Shown here: positions 53,001-62,793 of the stretch, piece by piece
Layout of the letters: each line of letters begins with the position of its first letter
Numbering within the stretch: the stretch's first letter is position 1
Origin: Apostichopus parvimensis
Lineage: Eukaryota; Echinodermata; Holothuroidea; Aspidochirotida; Stichopodidae
DNA: 64,000 bases
Direction: 5' to 3'
Assembly: GCA_000934455.1 (NCBI GenBank)
Contig: KN888292.1
Span: 10,326-74,325, forward strand
Notes under the pieces: model-generated
Database searches by the model: none
What the model was told of the DNA's origin: nothing
The model's input: only the letters and a program-made list of their open reading frames with translations
Program-made: the position numbers and the translations under genes

Positions 53001-56000
53001 GGCAAGTTCAGGCCATCTTTGTTCAAGTGTAAAGAACTTTGTATTTTCCATTTTCATTAAGTCCAGGAGCAATTTTGTGAACTATAGAATCAGGGAGGTT
53101 TTTCTTTTATGCTTGAGTCCATAATTACTGTCAGCAAGAGACTCCAACATGAACTGTCTCACTGTCAACCTAGGTTACTATAGTAACTAAATTTTGTTAT
53201 GAAAAAAACTTAGCTTTTGTTTTCTCAGGAAGAATGTTGTCTACCTCTAATCTTTGAGATTTCTTAAACTAATTAAACCTTCCGTGATTTTACCTACTTC
53301 TTTACAGAGATTCCCGATAATCGTGTAATCAGTGATATGATTAGGAATAGTATCTTCCAACTCCCACAATGCATGTTAATTTAATTTGAAGTGCAGGAAA
53401 GTACATTTCTTTGATTAAACCATCTGCGTCTCACAAATCTGTCAGGAGCACAGTGAGAGGCTTACAATGGTGTGTATACTGCAATGGAATCAATATCAAA
53501 TCTAGCCAAAATGACACATTGGGCACAAAATTGATGAATTTTACTAATAAATTCATTACATAATTTATTATCAATTTGATTTCAAACATTCTATTTGTTG
53601 ACAGAGCAAACTGTTCTTTATTTTACTTTTATATTTACTGAAAGTGAGGGTAGATCAAGTTTTCATTGCGATAGTCTTTAGGAATTGTCAGAATAAACAA
53701 CCGATTTTGAGAGAGTGCAGTAGGAATGGCTGTCTCAGGCATGGAGATCGAGACCTGGATATTTTTTTGCAGCATTTGACCAATTGCATTGTGTTTCTGT
53801 TCTTGTACCACAATTCAAAGTTTGTGACAATAATGGCAGCTTAATATGACTTTCATTCCTTTAATGAAATTTGAATGGCTCATACAATTTTTGTCATTAT
53901 TCTTCCAACTTGGCATTGGATATAATCCAACAGTGCTCTAAGAGAGTTTATCCCATTGAGTCCAAATTGGCTTAGATAATCTGCATATATGTTAATGAGA
54001 TATACTGTTGAACATACTAACATTATAGTTAAATTTACCCTGTTCAGTGCTTTGGGATGTCCCTGAGGTTTCAATGAGATATAATCTCTCAAATTATCTG
54101 ATTAACTATTGGAATGTACTCTTTCGGACTTGTGACTTACTTTGTCTTCAAATCATTTTTACTTTTTGATCTAGGCTCTAAATAAACCAGCAGATGTACA
54201 TCTCAAATTAAGAGGGTGAATGATCTCACTTCACCAAATAGCATCATCTAAATATATTATAAAGTCTTTTTATATGCAGGGAGAACCCATAATACCTCAA
54301 TTTAAATTACCGATCAGAAAAGTTGTCACCCATATGTGGGACTAAGCCAATTTACGAACTGAAGAAGACTAAATTTATCAAACTTGAAAGATTCGAGGCA
54401 CCAGCTCATTCACAGGTTTATCAACAGTGACGGCAACATAGTAAGATGTGCATATTGCATTAACAGGAACCCTTGCAGGATGTAACATTAGCACTTCTAT
54501 AGATGCACACCATCGAAGAAGACACTGCCCTTAAACTACATAGCATGATATATATACATGCACATATATACCTATATACATGATATATAATATGTTCCCA
54601 TCATCCCTTACGCGTCTTGCGTAATCAAAACATGCATTTCCTGTCCGCAATTGAGATCTGCAGATCGGAACAGTTAGAGTACTTGCGAGCCTAGCCAATG
54701 CTTCCCTGAGATACCCGGCGAAATATACCAACAGCTGTGTGTTCAGCAATTAGAGTAAGTAAAACACGAGTTGTGCAAGAATTATATATAGATGAGTGGT
54801 TGCTTCAGATACATATGAAACCAAAGAACTGTGGAGGAAGAAAAGCACATTAAGTGGACAGCTTAAAATAATTCACTGATTTGGTGGGAAGCATTATATG
54901 CCTATTGGACATTTCACATCTTTCCAAATTGTGCAGTTTTGATTAGCCTGTTGATGGAAGCTAAAGGAGATTACAATGTGATAAATATGTCCAATGCAAA
55001 CCCAAAAAGAGCGACAGAGAAAAAGAAGGGGGGGGGGGAAAAAACATTACTAAGCTGTAAAACAAGTAAAACATACCCAAAATGCAGAAGAGCATCGAGG
55101 TTTCGTTGACATTAATTAGTCGGATAACTTTAATAGCAATCTGATACACCTGACGATATCCCATGTAGTGACATGCATGCTTACCAGGTCCGTTGACCAC
55201 AAATGACCTTTGACCTCCACTATACACAAGGCTTATTAATATGAGCCAATCTCCAACTAAGACTGAAACCAGCTAAATTTCCTAACTTGAGATTCCATGT
55301 TTACATGCATGAATGTTCATCTTACTGAGATGACCTTTGACCTCCACTAAAACAACAGACTCTATGTACTCACTATCGGAACACCACTAACTAAAGATTT
55401 GAAACCCATCAAAGCTTTGCTTCTAGAAATGTTGTATTTACAAGGTTTTCATATTACAACCTCTGCTTTGGGCTTCTAGCTACCAAAAGGAATAGTTTAC
55501 ATTTTTAACATTAATGTTATTGGGCATTATCAAACTGAGAAGATATCGCCATCCAAACCTCCCATCTTGAAACACCGTGTTTACAAGATGTTCACATCTT
55601 AGCTGCTATTGACCTCTGACCACTCCTTAAACAATAGGCTTCCAGAACCTAACATGGGTCATCCACATATAATATATAAGATCCATCCATCCCCTACTTG
55701 ATACATACAAGCATGATGTCAAACACAAATACATGTACACACGATAAAAAAGATAAAAAGAAAACCCCATCTATGATCAAACTCACTAAATAAAAGGTAA
55801 TTACTATCCATTGTTCAAAATGTGTTTCAAATACAGAAGAAAAAAGTATCAACATCTATGGATCAGAATTATGTCGGACGTCCATCTACTTTTCACTGCT
55901 ATTGATAAAGTATATCCTACTCCATACTATTCATAACGTCTGTATGTATATATTGCTACTACTTCCCTCATACGGATGAACATGTTTCCAAATTATTTTC

Positions 56001-59000
56001 AATATTATGGCACCTTAAAAGGGATAACACCAATTAAAGAGCAAATACGTCTCAAAAATAGAACCATACACGCATTTATTACTGATATGTAATTACACCA
56101 TCCATTGGTCGATTTAAATATATATAAGAACCCTATAATCTCATTTGGTATAACACGAATTGCCGTCAAATAACGGAAACGGACACTGAATATTTCACCA
56201 CTGACATGGTTTATCCTTCTAGTTAATAATCAGAGAACACACCACTCTTCGGATAGACTCAGACTGATATATAACATAAAGTAGAAAACACATTCTGAAG
56301 GCACCAAAATGAAACTAAATATTCCAAGCATAATCATTGTTTCATATGAATCCAAGATTGATGAGATAACGGACCAAACACGTTTTGAATATACCTAACC
56401 GTCTGTTACACGACGGTTTTTATTACATTGACTGATTTCTCTGGTGAGCTGTTATCCGAAACAAATCTGCAAGGAAGGGATATAGTAACATCGACTTGAT
56501 TTAGGTCCAAGGGTGAAAATATCAAATGTTTCTTCTGAGTAGGTACTAAAAATTTCATGTTAGGGACTAGAAAGTTCTTTGAATTATATTGTAAATATGA
56601 GTAAATAAAAATACAGTTTTGATACCTTAAATCTTATATAAATGTCATTGAAAATTAGGAATTAAACTCGTAGTTCTGTCATTATTATATTTAATTCTTT
56701 ACATTTAGCATACTGATGTCATAAGTGGTCAAAGGTCAACTTTTTGTAATTCTCTGTCCACATTTCATGTTTACAATGTTAGCAGTTAGTTTTGAGGTTT
56801 GCCGGCTTACTACATCATGAAATGCCAAAAAACTAGTAAGGCACCCCCATTGGCACATTGTTGCATTTTTGTGGGATATCTTGGAAATTTTTAATGGCAG
56901 TTTGCTATGTAAAAACTGCATGAACCATACCCTGCAAGGTAATAATTTTCCAATATATTAAGAGCCACGACTTGTCTGTTCAGAGTTACAACATGTTCAG
57001 GCCAGTATGGTCAACCACTGATGTGAATGAAATCCAGATGACTGACTTGAGCCATCAATTTTTAGGACATACATATCAACTAAATAGAAGAAGCACAATG
57101 TAGTTGGCATTCTGTACACATTCAACTTATAGCTATACCAAGGTCTACCCCCCCCCCCCCAAGACTGATATATGAATATTCATCCACTTAAGATGGTTTT
57201 AAGTTTCAGCTATGCAAGCTTTTGTCATTAAAGAATCAATAAATCCAGACATTCTAAAGAGTGACCAAATCTATACTACACTTGTGAGATCCTTGTCAAG
57301 TTTTGATATGATAGGTCAACTCAAGAACAGATATGCATCTATAGAATATTGATTTACTTGTTTTCACAATTTTTCACTTATCCTGGTCACAACCACAAAT
57401 AAAACTCTGAAAAAATTCTTGGAATACTTCCAATTTTATAACCGTAGAATCTTCAGTAAGTTGTTTACTGTTTAGAGTAGTCAGAATTAATTTTGATTCT
57501 TGATAAAAAAAAAGTTCCATAATCTATTTGTAGAAGATGCTTGACACAAAATCCTTTGACAATAATTTCTAATTTACCAGGTGATGGAACAAACATCACA
57601 GTCTTACACAGTTGTAGTAGTGGCAGGACTTATGCATGGATTAATCCCTCGCGACCAACCCATGCAGAAGATCTCGCTTTTAAGGATGCAAGCAGTAAAT
57701 ATCATATATTAAACATGCAAATATCTGCAAGACCTTGCAGGTTAGCAGTAAAAAAGCAATTAAGGTAGGGTTTGTACAGTATAAATTGCAGGTGAAGAGA
57801 ACTCATCTAGACAAGGTTATACTATAGCAGGAAAAAAAAGAAGATTTAATCATTAAATGATGTTAAGGTAGCAATGTTATAAGTTAAATGATACCGGCTT
57901 TACAGCTGCAGTTGGTTGTCGAATTACAACTTTGTTTCCCCGACCTGACCAAACCAAGTAAACATTTACATAATTAGATACTGGCTCAGCTTTATACTTA
58001 ACTACATGTTCTATATGTACAAAATCATGTTTGTCCTTCCTGCTTTATAGCTAATAGTCCAAACTTCTCTGTTCTGTAAATCCAATGTCATATTATGTCT
58101 TTTTCTTTGGAAACCCTCGTCTCTCTAACCTGAACATTAAGCCATATATATCACTGATACTCACATTGATACATAACTGGCATGGATATTACCTTAGTAC
58201 CCTAACTGAAGTGATTGCAATGTGGATAATAAACCATGTTTCTTCTTCCCGGATTATACACTGTTTAGTCCAAACTTTTCTGTCCTATGAAATTTGATAT
58301 AATATTTTCTCTTTCCATTTGGAAAACCCTTGTTGAAGTTAATATTAACTGAATCCATCGATTTCTGGTGCCGTTTTGGTGGACTGAATGAAGTATAAAC
58401 AGATTTACACTTTTCAGGGGCCTTTAATATCTTTCCTTTAATTAATCATGAATGATATCGCCAGATTTGAGCAAATTCAACCAAACAAATTTGAAGCACC
58501 CGGTTATGTGTTTTGGTTTGAAAGAATAAGATATAAAGAAAGGGTACATTTAGAACTATGGAAATCTGAGACTTTTATATCCACTCTCCGCGCTGAAGTT
58601 TGGTGACATTTCATAATAAAGTCCACCTCTTTCAAATTTTCCGCTGGCATCAAATATCAACATGGTTTTCCCATTAAACTGCTTAAAGGTAGTCAATAAA
58701 GGCCCCAAATTATAGCTCGCTATAATCGCTAGAAGTCTACAAAAAGTATTTCCTGGAGGTCTATACTCTCCAAATTGTTCTCAGACATTTTTAAGGAGCA
58801 CACAAGATGACTGAATGTTTAAGTGAGGACAGTCCCCTCGAAGGTTGTAATAAAAACAGTTCAAGAATTTTGACCAAAGGTGACCATATTTCAAATATCT
58901 AGCATATTTGGGGCCAATACAGCATACCTTTAAGCTTAAATGACTCAACATGTACGCTGCACATGATCTGCTTCATTCTGAAGATAACGAGGTGGTTAGA

Positions 59001-62000
59001 TAAATGTACCCCAATGCAAAAATGAAGATCGCCTAACCTTTACTTTTTGTATAAAATGTGACAGTAATGGAAATTTCCACCTGAGGTGGAATTGATCATT
59101 GCAGCCTTATAACATTCAACACTTTGAACTTATCGCAATTATTATCCAGGCTGCAACCTCTCTGAAATCTAGGTATATACCTCTCCAAGGCCGCTTGATG
59201 GGGACATAAAGAGGGATCCATGAAGTGAAAACCTGTATAAACCTTGATTTAAATGATCCTCTTGAGAGCTTAAGTAAGTCTCAATAGTAATCATGGTCAC
59301 ACTACGATGTTGTCACTTTTCTAGGGTTCAGTATAACCTATTCACGAGTATGCATGCAGCTGTGAGCCAGATATAGAATATCATGAAAGTATAGACCTGC
59401 ATCTAATGATAGTCTATCTGTTGTAGAGGAATTAAAACATTAACATGTAAATCCTAGTTGTAGTTTGCATCAATATATGATACCAGTATATGATAATTGC
59501 ATATGTAATTACTCTAGCTGAGTGCAGGTTTAAAACATGTTGAGCTACTAAACCTGTATTAATACTTCACGTTTGTCAAAGCCTTGTAGACAGTTTTCTA
59601 AAGTAGCAAATTTTAAGTCTCATTCCATTACAAAATAGCTACAGACAATATCCACTTGTAAATTAATTAAAATATACTATTCCCCTAAAAATAGGCATGA
59701 TTATATAGTACATAGTTTGCTGTTAAGAAGGCAACAGTAAATTGATCCAAGTTTGTCTTTTATTACCATCAGTTGTCAGCTGGGGCAAACCACCTTTCTT
59801 GTGCTCCGGTTGGAGGTACGTGAGGGACTTTTCTACTAAAGTCATCAGGGGGAGGGGGTGGTGTCCCCACCCATTTGAGAACTTTCATCAAAGAAAGTGT
59901 CCGATCATGCATAAATTTTGCACAACATATTGTAGAAATATTGGTACCTGCAATGTCAGTTGTACACTAAAATCATATCACAAATATGTAGATGTTTATA
60001 CTGCAAACTCCCAACAGGTACAATTTCAGTGGCCCAGATATGCTGGAATACCAAACCAGGGACCTTTGATTGAAACTTCTGTTTGATCTATCTAGTATGC
60101 ACTCATAATTTTACTCTCTTATATCCAGAGCTTTTTCTTCTCTTACATATTCTTTTTTGGTTTTCTGAGAGACAACATTTGAAAAGAAATAAAGGTTTTA
60201 AAAACTTGAAGCAATTCTATGGAATACTTTAGGGCCAAGATTTTGATACATTGTGAAGTCAATCTGATTATGACTATATACCTCACATGATTTATAATGG
60301 AAAGCTGAAAACAATCTTGAAAATATTCAAATTGACTGAAATTTCATTCTCAATTCATCAACGTTACAAATATTATTCCTGATACATGAGCTGAAAACTA
60401 ACTTGACCATATCATTAGATTGAAGTACAATTGATGACCAACATATTTGTGCATGTAACATATATATATACATATGCTGTAGCACTACACAGGAGCCAAT
60501 TAAGTCCTATGTAATGCAAGCCGTGGATTCCATCTCAGAGATCTAGCTGACTAGCAAATGTAACATGAGAAGAGGCCTATACTTTCTCCAGAATTACACT
60601 GCTTATGGGAAAAACCAAAACAAATCAAAGATATATATATCAGGCCACCTAGGATTTCACAAGTTTAGCCACAGTTTGCTGAAAAATTCCAGGGCTTAAA
60701 AAATGTACCTGGGCTCAAATCAAGTTCTCACTTCTGGCATATTCCTGAATGAGACCCTACAAGACAAAATCAGTTACTGTACAGGCTTATATGGGAGTAG
60801 CCAAACAATTTGCTGATAATAAGTGGTCATGTTAGGTACAAAAATCATTCTAATTCTTTGCCTGACGACTTTCCGGCTTACCACGTGTTTAAGTTGTAAA
60901 CGTGTACCGGCAGTAGATTGCCAATGCCATTTGTTCTACTGGCAAACGGCAAGCTCCAATAACATTAAGCCAATAAATAGCCTGAGTTTAGAAGCTTGGG
61001 CGTACAGTGCTCACATTCGTGGCTCACATACATGACATAATTTACATATATGTGTGTGCAGCAAGATGATCAATTTGTACAGCGATACCACAATTGTTAT
61101 TCCTCACGGTAATTGGACTGAATTTATAGTGCCTAACATATGGTTGCTACTCGAACAAACATGGCGGGCATATGGGTATCTGGTTTTTATTTAATTCTTT
61201 TTATTGTCCTGTCTAGTTTTGATGATGTGCTTTCCATCGTTACATTGTTACGCCACAACTTTAAATTATGAATGATAATTCTGTAAATATTACAGACCTT
61301 CTTGCAATGGACCACCCTCATGATATCTAAGGAAGTAATGAAGATAACATCCAGGGCTGTTCGTTTGCCTTCATGTAATACTCTGTCACGACCGTTTGTA
61401 GATTCTTCAATCATGGAAGTATAATTTCTTGCCTGTCCCATGCAATATTCTGACATGTGTCACACTTCATACATGACATTTATGATGTCTGTAACACTAT
61501 CCTTGATTAATCAAAACCATTGAAATTGTCTGAACTCGGAAAAGAATAGCAGTATAATTTACACAATCACTTATCTCAGAACTTGATGGACCCGCGGTGT
61601 TAACTTAACAGGTGACTGTTTGGAAGTGATATGTATGATCTGATTACATTAGCTATATAATCAATGGCATCCAATCTTGGAACCTGGGACAAATGGTTCT
61701 CACACCTAATAACAACTAATATACCAATTGCAGCAGCCTTCATGTTGCATTTTAAATATATACTGCGCATCCGTGCTGCATAATTCAAGCATGTTACACA
61801 AAGTTAATTTGAAAAACAAACATTGTTGCCATCTGGTACAATTGTTAAGACCGAGTGGTATTCTCATCATATAAGCAGTGGTATCATATCGCAAATATAG
61901 GCATGATGTATGTATATATACTTATGGCTATTACAATATGGATGGGTAGCGGCAAGAATTGTGCATAAAAGATGTAACGTCTTATTAAAAGCAGTTCTTG

Positions 62001-62793
62001 TTGTGAAGAGCGGTTTTAGTGTTATATTTCCGACAGGATGGTTAAGCGAAATGTGAGCAATCAACATTGTAATTTGAGGTCAGTGTTGTTAAGTGTAGCA
62101 TATACAGCCAAGTACCAATTACTGTCCATGCATGAAACCTGTTACAGCTATATTTGGCAGAGAATATTACGAGTATAATTACAGAAATATGGACAGTAAT
62201 TTGCATATTAAAAAGTTAACTTTACAGTTTATTAATTAATGGTCTGTGCAATAAAGAAAGAAGAAAGAAAGAAAGAAAGAAAGAACTAATAATATAGCAT
62301 TACAATTAACCAATAAACAATTTACATATGCATAAAGTACAGTTGATTACAAAATAGTATACTATAGGTATATTCAGCTAAAATTTAAAATGTGGTCAAA
62401 CATTGTGTAGTTAGTAGTTGTTAGTAAGGTCAGAATAAGATATTAAAGCCAGTGGGAGAGAACAAACATAAGCAAGAAAGGATGCATTTTGAATGCCAAA
62501 TGAGATGGAAAGCTTGCAGCTACACTGAGTAAGATGAGCTATAATGCATGCAGCACAAAACAGCATAAAGATGAAAACTATATACAGAAGGTACAAACCC
62601 ATTGAAGAGGGGCGGGGAAAAGTGCCTTTGTTTGGCACGGGGTAGCCGTGGTTCCCTTTTGGGCGGTGGTTTCGACTCTTTGGGTGCAGATTGCTGTTCC
62701 AGGGGGAGAGCGTCTGCGAGGCTGCAACGGAGGCATAGACATATGTCCTCTGCGGGGTCATATGTAATGTCCTCGCCCCCTTCAAACGCATGC
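19952..62793 (-). CDS. ABLIM: Actin-binding LIM protein (ABLIM/UNC-115 family), 5' end beyond the window
   Basis: The family links actin filaments to membranes and signalling, with four LIM zinc-binding domains at the N-terminus and an F-actin-binding villin headpiece at the C-terminus. Fifteen consecutive exons can be read: 51828-51994, 50989-51115, 49901-49994, 43297-43384, 41388-41422, 40743-40790, 40003-40168, 31571-31615, 30052-30480, 26684-26739, 26088-26160, 24651-24847, 22679-22726, 21002-21073 and 19952-20065. All have GT and AG borders and matching phases, giving 585 codons plus stop. The order is LIM2 (second finger), LIM3, LIM4, linker, AbLIM anchor region, helix and headpiece, as in vertebrate ABLIM1-3. 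An extra exon at 62599-62793 is an alternative LIM2 finger. LIM1 and the first LIM2 finger should lie beyond 64000. Cassette exons in the long introns could have been missed. Confidence 0.93.
20066..21001 (-). other. ABLIM intron within the headpiece
   Basis: Contains a 39-bp sequence (CAAGATGTGTAAAATGGGTT...) repeated with a 58-bp period (20523 and 20581). No other exon seen. Confidence 0.6.
20523..20638. repeat. 58-bp tandem duplication
   Basis: Two copies, 39 bases identical, starting at 20523 and 20581. Confidence 0.85.
21002..21073 (-). CDS. ABLIM: ABLIM exon: villin headpiece, N-terminal subdomain
   Basis: Reads IYPLELLITTNYRLPKDVSR, then GNLE. It matches villin headpiece (FPLDVL...LPRGVDPSRKE) and vertebrate ABLIM (IYPYEMLVVTNKGRTKLP). 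The loop before LP is shorter than in vertebrate ABLIM by about four residues. Phase 0 at both ends; the donor is GTGAGT. Confidence 0.9.
21074..22678 (-). other. ABLIM intron
   Basis: Its part 21880-22340 is a diverged copy of 25430-25900. No exon recognised. Confidence 0.5.
21880..22340. repeat. Diverged intronic duplicate, copy A
   Basis: Shares in the same order with 25430-25900: GATCCTTTAAGGCT / GCTCCTTTAAGTCT, CCTCAGTGCAG, AATTCTAA.GAA.CAACTAAA, TAATGGTCTGTGT, and GATAGCAGT followed by GTCTACAA. Overall identity is low, so it is old, or a dispersed family. Confidence 0.6.
22679..22726 (-). CDS. ABLIM: ABLIM 48-bp candidate cassette exon
   Basis: Reads KHPASSSPSRSSDTPM between CAG and GTAGGT, phase 0 at both ends. 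It is rich in Ser and Pro. Skipping it would join the charged helix directly to the headpiece in frame, so it is the least certain of the fifteen exons; conservation was not checked. Confidence 0.65.
22727..24650 (-). other. ABLIM intron
   Basis: AT-rich, with a short ATGC/ATGT simple repeat near 24186-24212 and a C run near 24441. No exon recognised. Confidence 0.5.
24651..24847 (-). CDS. ABLIM: ABLIM exon: charged helix before the headpiece
   Basis: Reads LSEGYISNGYDSSGEMSPGL, then MTEQQLRNLRISKGRSLPSM and EHKVMAERLRAAKIREQNIK. The second half is a strongly charged, probably helical segment. GRSLPSMEHK sits where vertebrate ABLIM has NSLPCVLEQK, just before the headpiece. The donor is GTAAGT; the exon ends in phase 0. 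Confidence 0.88.
25430..25900. repeat. Diverged intronic duplicate, copy B
   Basis: Counterpart of 21880-22340, in the same orientation, in the intron on the other side of exons 22679-22726 and 24651-24847. Confidence 0.6.
26088..26160 (-). CDS. ABLIM: ABLIM 73-bp exon
   Basis: Reads EIYKKTGSLPMSSRYSPGNM, then SDHE. The acceptor (TTTCTTATTTTTGAAG) was preferred over a second AG 12 bases downstream because of its pyrimidine tract; the alternative would remove EIYK in frame. The donor is GTGAGTC. Confidence 0.8.
26684..26739 (-). CDS. ABLIM: ABLIM 56-bp exon
   Basis: Reads DYLGLRGSTLPPSSRYTTA (the Asp codon is split with the previous exon). The acceptor is TTTTTCTGTAG and the donor GTAAGC. 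Linker region. Confidence 0.82.
26740..30051 (-). other. ABLIM intron
   Basis: No coding exon recognised. A nested inverted repeat is at 28009-28051, and a pyrimidine-rich low-complexity stretch at 28840-28970. Confidence 0.5.
28010..28051. repeat. Nested hairpin
   Basis: AGTCTCCTA and TAGGAGACT enclose AAGTCTT, TTT, AAGACTT, with an uneven internal loop of 7 and 2 bases. It could be a small MITE footprint or a transcribed hairpin; nothing decides. Confidence 0.5.
30052..30480 (-). CDS. ABLIM: ABLIM large exon: AbLIM anchor region
   Basis: Reads PFRPRPRSAFDGLRPKLKPH, then KFSAAHRPGPNEVPKVERPE followed by WPGPP. This matches the signature of vertebrate ABLIM (KFPAAHKPDPNEP... WPGPP, from memory), the putative adherens-junction anchoring region. 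A charged helix follows (GREKQEKIQKELEQVDSALG, then KEIVRAELEKED) that may form a coiled coil. Base composition is visibly richer in G and C than the introns around it. Phase 1 at both ends. Confidence 0.93.
30481..31570 (-). other. ABLIM intron
   Basis: No exon or clear repeat recognised; a C-rich run lies at 31468-31488. Confidence 0.5.
31571..31615 (-). CDS. ABLIM: ABLIM 45-bp exon
   Basis: Reads NVSPSSSGDFSFQR between TTTATCTTCACAG and GTAAGTGG. It is phase 1 at both ends, so it is skippable in frame. A serine-rich linker and a possible phosphorylation region. Confidence 0.83.
35520..35545. repeat. Poly-G run
   Basis: 26 consecutive G, followed by purine-rich AGAG repeats. The length is likely uncertain in the assembly. 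Confidence 0.85.
37426..37500. repeat. Tandem repeat, about 31-bp unit
   Basis: TTTTAACCTTAATTTCCTAA recurs about 2.5 times with small changes. Confidence 0.75.
38411..38705. other. Assembly gap 2 (295 N)
   Basis: Run of N only; preceded by a CT-rich stretch. Confidence 0.98.
40003..40168 (-). CDS. ABLIM: ABLIM linker exon with a possible alternative donor
   Basis: Reads GTFDDSPVKSSNSMNPQNPN, then LCISYLPPDDEIPIYPRPMQ and on to FHTP. It is a proline-rich, probably disordered linker. The donor is GTAGGT (39997-40002). A second donor, GTAAAT, 27 bases further on would add RLPPFPHFG in frame. The acceptor is TTTTTCTGTCAATATTTTAG. Confidence 0.85.
40189..40442. repeat. 68-bp tandem repeat, four units, next to an ABLIM exon
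   Basis: Units begin at 40189, 40257, 40325 and 40392 with CAGCAAAGAATTGTTT and contain GACTGATTCACTCACACCCC. It starts about 20 bases upstream of the acceptor of exon 40003-40168, so it overlaps the branch-point region. Confidence 0.92.
40743..40790 (-). CDS. ABLIM: ABLIM 48-bp exon after LIM4
   Basis: Reads IKEHALVYDYNRNKSS between a strong acceptor (CTCCCCGGCGCAG) and GTGAGTC, phase 0 at both ends. It is a linker exon whose length is a multiple of three, so it could be skipped without a frame change. No domain is recognised. Confidence 0.8.
41207..41319 (+). repeat. Third copy of the 10.5-kb repeat
   Basis: Closely similar to 10472-10770 copies: CAGTCACAGTCCCGATGCAA, GAGCGGATCAGTCGTT, hairpin GCCCAGG-TTCTTT-CCTGGGC (41279-41298) and CTTTTTCTTAAAAAGTA. 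It lies in an ABLIM intron in the opposite orientation to the gene. Confidence 0.8.
41388..41422 (-). CDS. ABLIM: ABLIM 35-bp micro-exon: last ligands of LIM4
   Basis: Reads TEIWHPDCSKG. It supplies the final H-x2-C of LIM4 (vertebrate STVWHPDCKQ). The acceptor TTTTACACAG and donor GTATGT are good, and both phases fit their neighbours, so this very short exon is well supported. Confidence 0.88.
42291..42602. repeat. 154-bp tandem duplication
   Basis: AGACAAGTG occurs at 42295 and 42449, followed in both copies by ACATGTTAGGGTATGCACAC, TAGGCCTAC and ATGTATCATCAA. Each copy ends in a small palindrome (ATCATCAA... TTGATGAT). Confidence 0.88.
43297..43384 (-). CDS. ABLIM: ABLIM exon: LIM4, second part
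   Basis: Reads AGDMKYHPTCAKCCRCGNHF, then AEGEDMFIQ. It holds the central H-x2-C-x2-C-x2-C ligands of LIM4 and matches the vertebrate AGDxHYHPSCARCSRC and EGEEMYLQG. The acceptor is TTTGGTAG and the donor GTGAGC; the exon ends in phase 1. Confidence 0.93.
43385..49900 (-). other. ABLIM intron (about 6.5 kb)
   Basis: Phase-0 intron inside LIM4. No exon recognised. A GC-richer patch at 45090-45300 holds a 103-codon plus-strand open frame without an ATG; I do not call it a gene. Confidence 0.5.
49901..49994 (-). CDS. ABLIM: ABLIM exon: end of LIM3 and start of LIM4
   Basis: Reads DGKPYCDRDYHRLYG, completing LIM3 with its last Cys and Asp ligands, then IKCSLCEVYITGKVLE, which opens LIM4. It matches vertebrate DGxPYCEKDYQxLFG and ITGKVLEAGD. 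The first base completes the Arg codon begun in the LIM3 exon, and the exon ends in phase 0 at GTAATA. Confidence 0.93.
50730..51015. repeat. 87-bp tandem repeat that includes the LIM3 exon end and its donor
   Basis: TCCCATGTA.TCACCA.ACA is found at 50817, 50904 and 50991 with an exact 87-bp period. The copy at 50991 is the real exon end; the other two lie in the intron. The middle copy keeps the same donor (GGGAAG followed by GTATTG on the minus strand). Confidence 0.9.
50989..51115 (-). CDS. ABLIM: ABLIM exon: LIM3, first part
   Basis: Reads CFNCGDIISQGQALVALDKH, then WHVWCFKCTVCKKVLSGEYMG. The ligands C-x2-C-x17-H-x2-C-x2-C-x2-C are all present. It closely matches vertebrate ABLIM LIM3 (GQALLALDKQWH, GEYI). 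The donor is GTATTG. The last part of this exon and its donor are copied twice in tandem in the following intron (see the 87-bp repeat). Confidence 0.93.
51828..51994 (-). CDS. ABLIM: ABLIM exon: LIM2 second finger and LIM2-LIM3 spacer
   Basis: Reads SPLPPGEKVTYNGKDVLCDS then C, which holds the last two cysteine ligands of LIM2 (LCDSC), then a polar spacer (KKETTTMNGTNEAE) up to GANI. The acceptor is CTTTTCTCAG and the donor GTAAGTG. The first base completes a codon begun in an upstream exon not seen here; the last C joins GT of the next exon to make Arg. The spacer is longer than in vertebrates, from memory of ABLIM1. Confidence 0.88.
58687..58929. mobile_element. Small MITE with TTAA target site (Kolobok- or piggyBac-like), 243 bp
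   Basis: The left end reads TTAA then AGGTAGTCAATAAAGGCCCC; the right end, read inward on the other strand, TTAA then AGGTATGCTGTATTGGCCCC. After the TTAA, AGGTA and GGCCCCAAAT match exactly within imperfect inverted repeats. TTAA flanks both ends (58683-58686, 58930-58933). TTAA duplications are used by piggyBac and Kolobok elements; ends of the AAAGGT type favour Kolobok. No coding capacity. Confidence 0.72.
62253..62286. repeat. (AAGA)n microsatellite
   Basis: Tetranucleotide repeat. Confidence 0.9.
62599..62793 (-). CDS. ABLIM: ABLIM alternative exon: second version of the LIM2 second zinc finger
   Basis: Reads HAFEGGEDITYDPAEDICLC then LRC, followed by a proline- and lysine-rich tail to PPLFNG. 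It aligns with the end of LIM2 encoded by 51828-51994 (PLPPGEKVTYNGKDVLCDSC) and with the vertebrate pattern PFPPGDRVTFNGRDCLC. The acceptor (TTTTTCGCAG) is good. It starts in the same phase as the 51994 exon. The donor I chose, GTTTGT (62593-62598), is weak; with it the exon is 195 bp and leaves the frame unchanged. It could be used instead of, or together with, the downstream version. The exon identity is firm; its 3' border is less so. Confidence 0.7.

Larger units (their letters stand above)
51995..62598 (-). other. Large ABLIM interval between the two LIM2-finger exons
   Basis: About 10.6 kb with no other recognisable exon; I looked for LIM cysteine patterns on the minus strand and saw none. 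It contains a small transposon (58687-58929), an (AAGA)n tract (62253-62286) and a C run near 57149. Confidence 0.55.
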
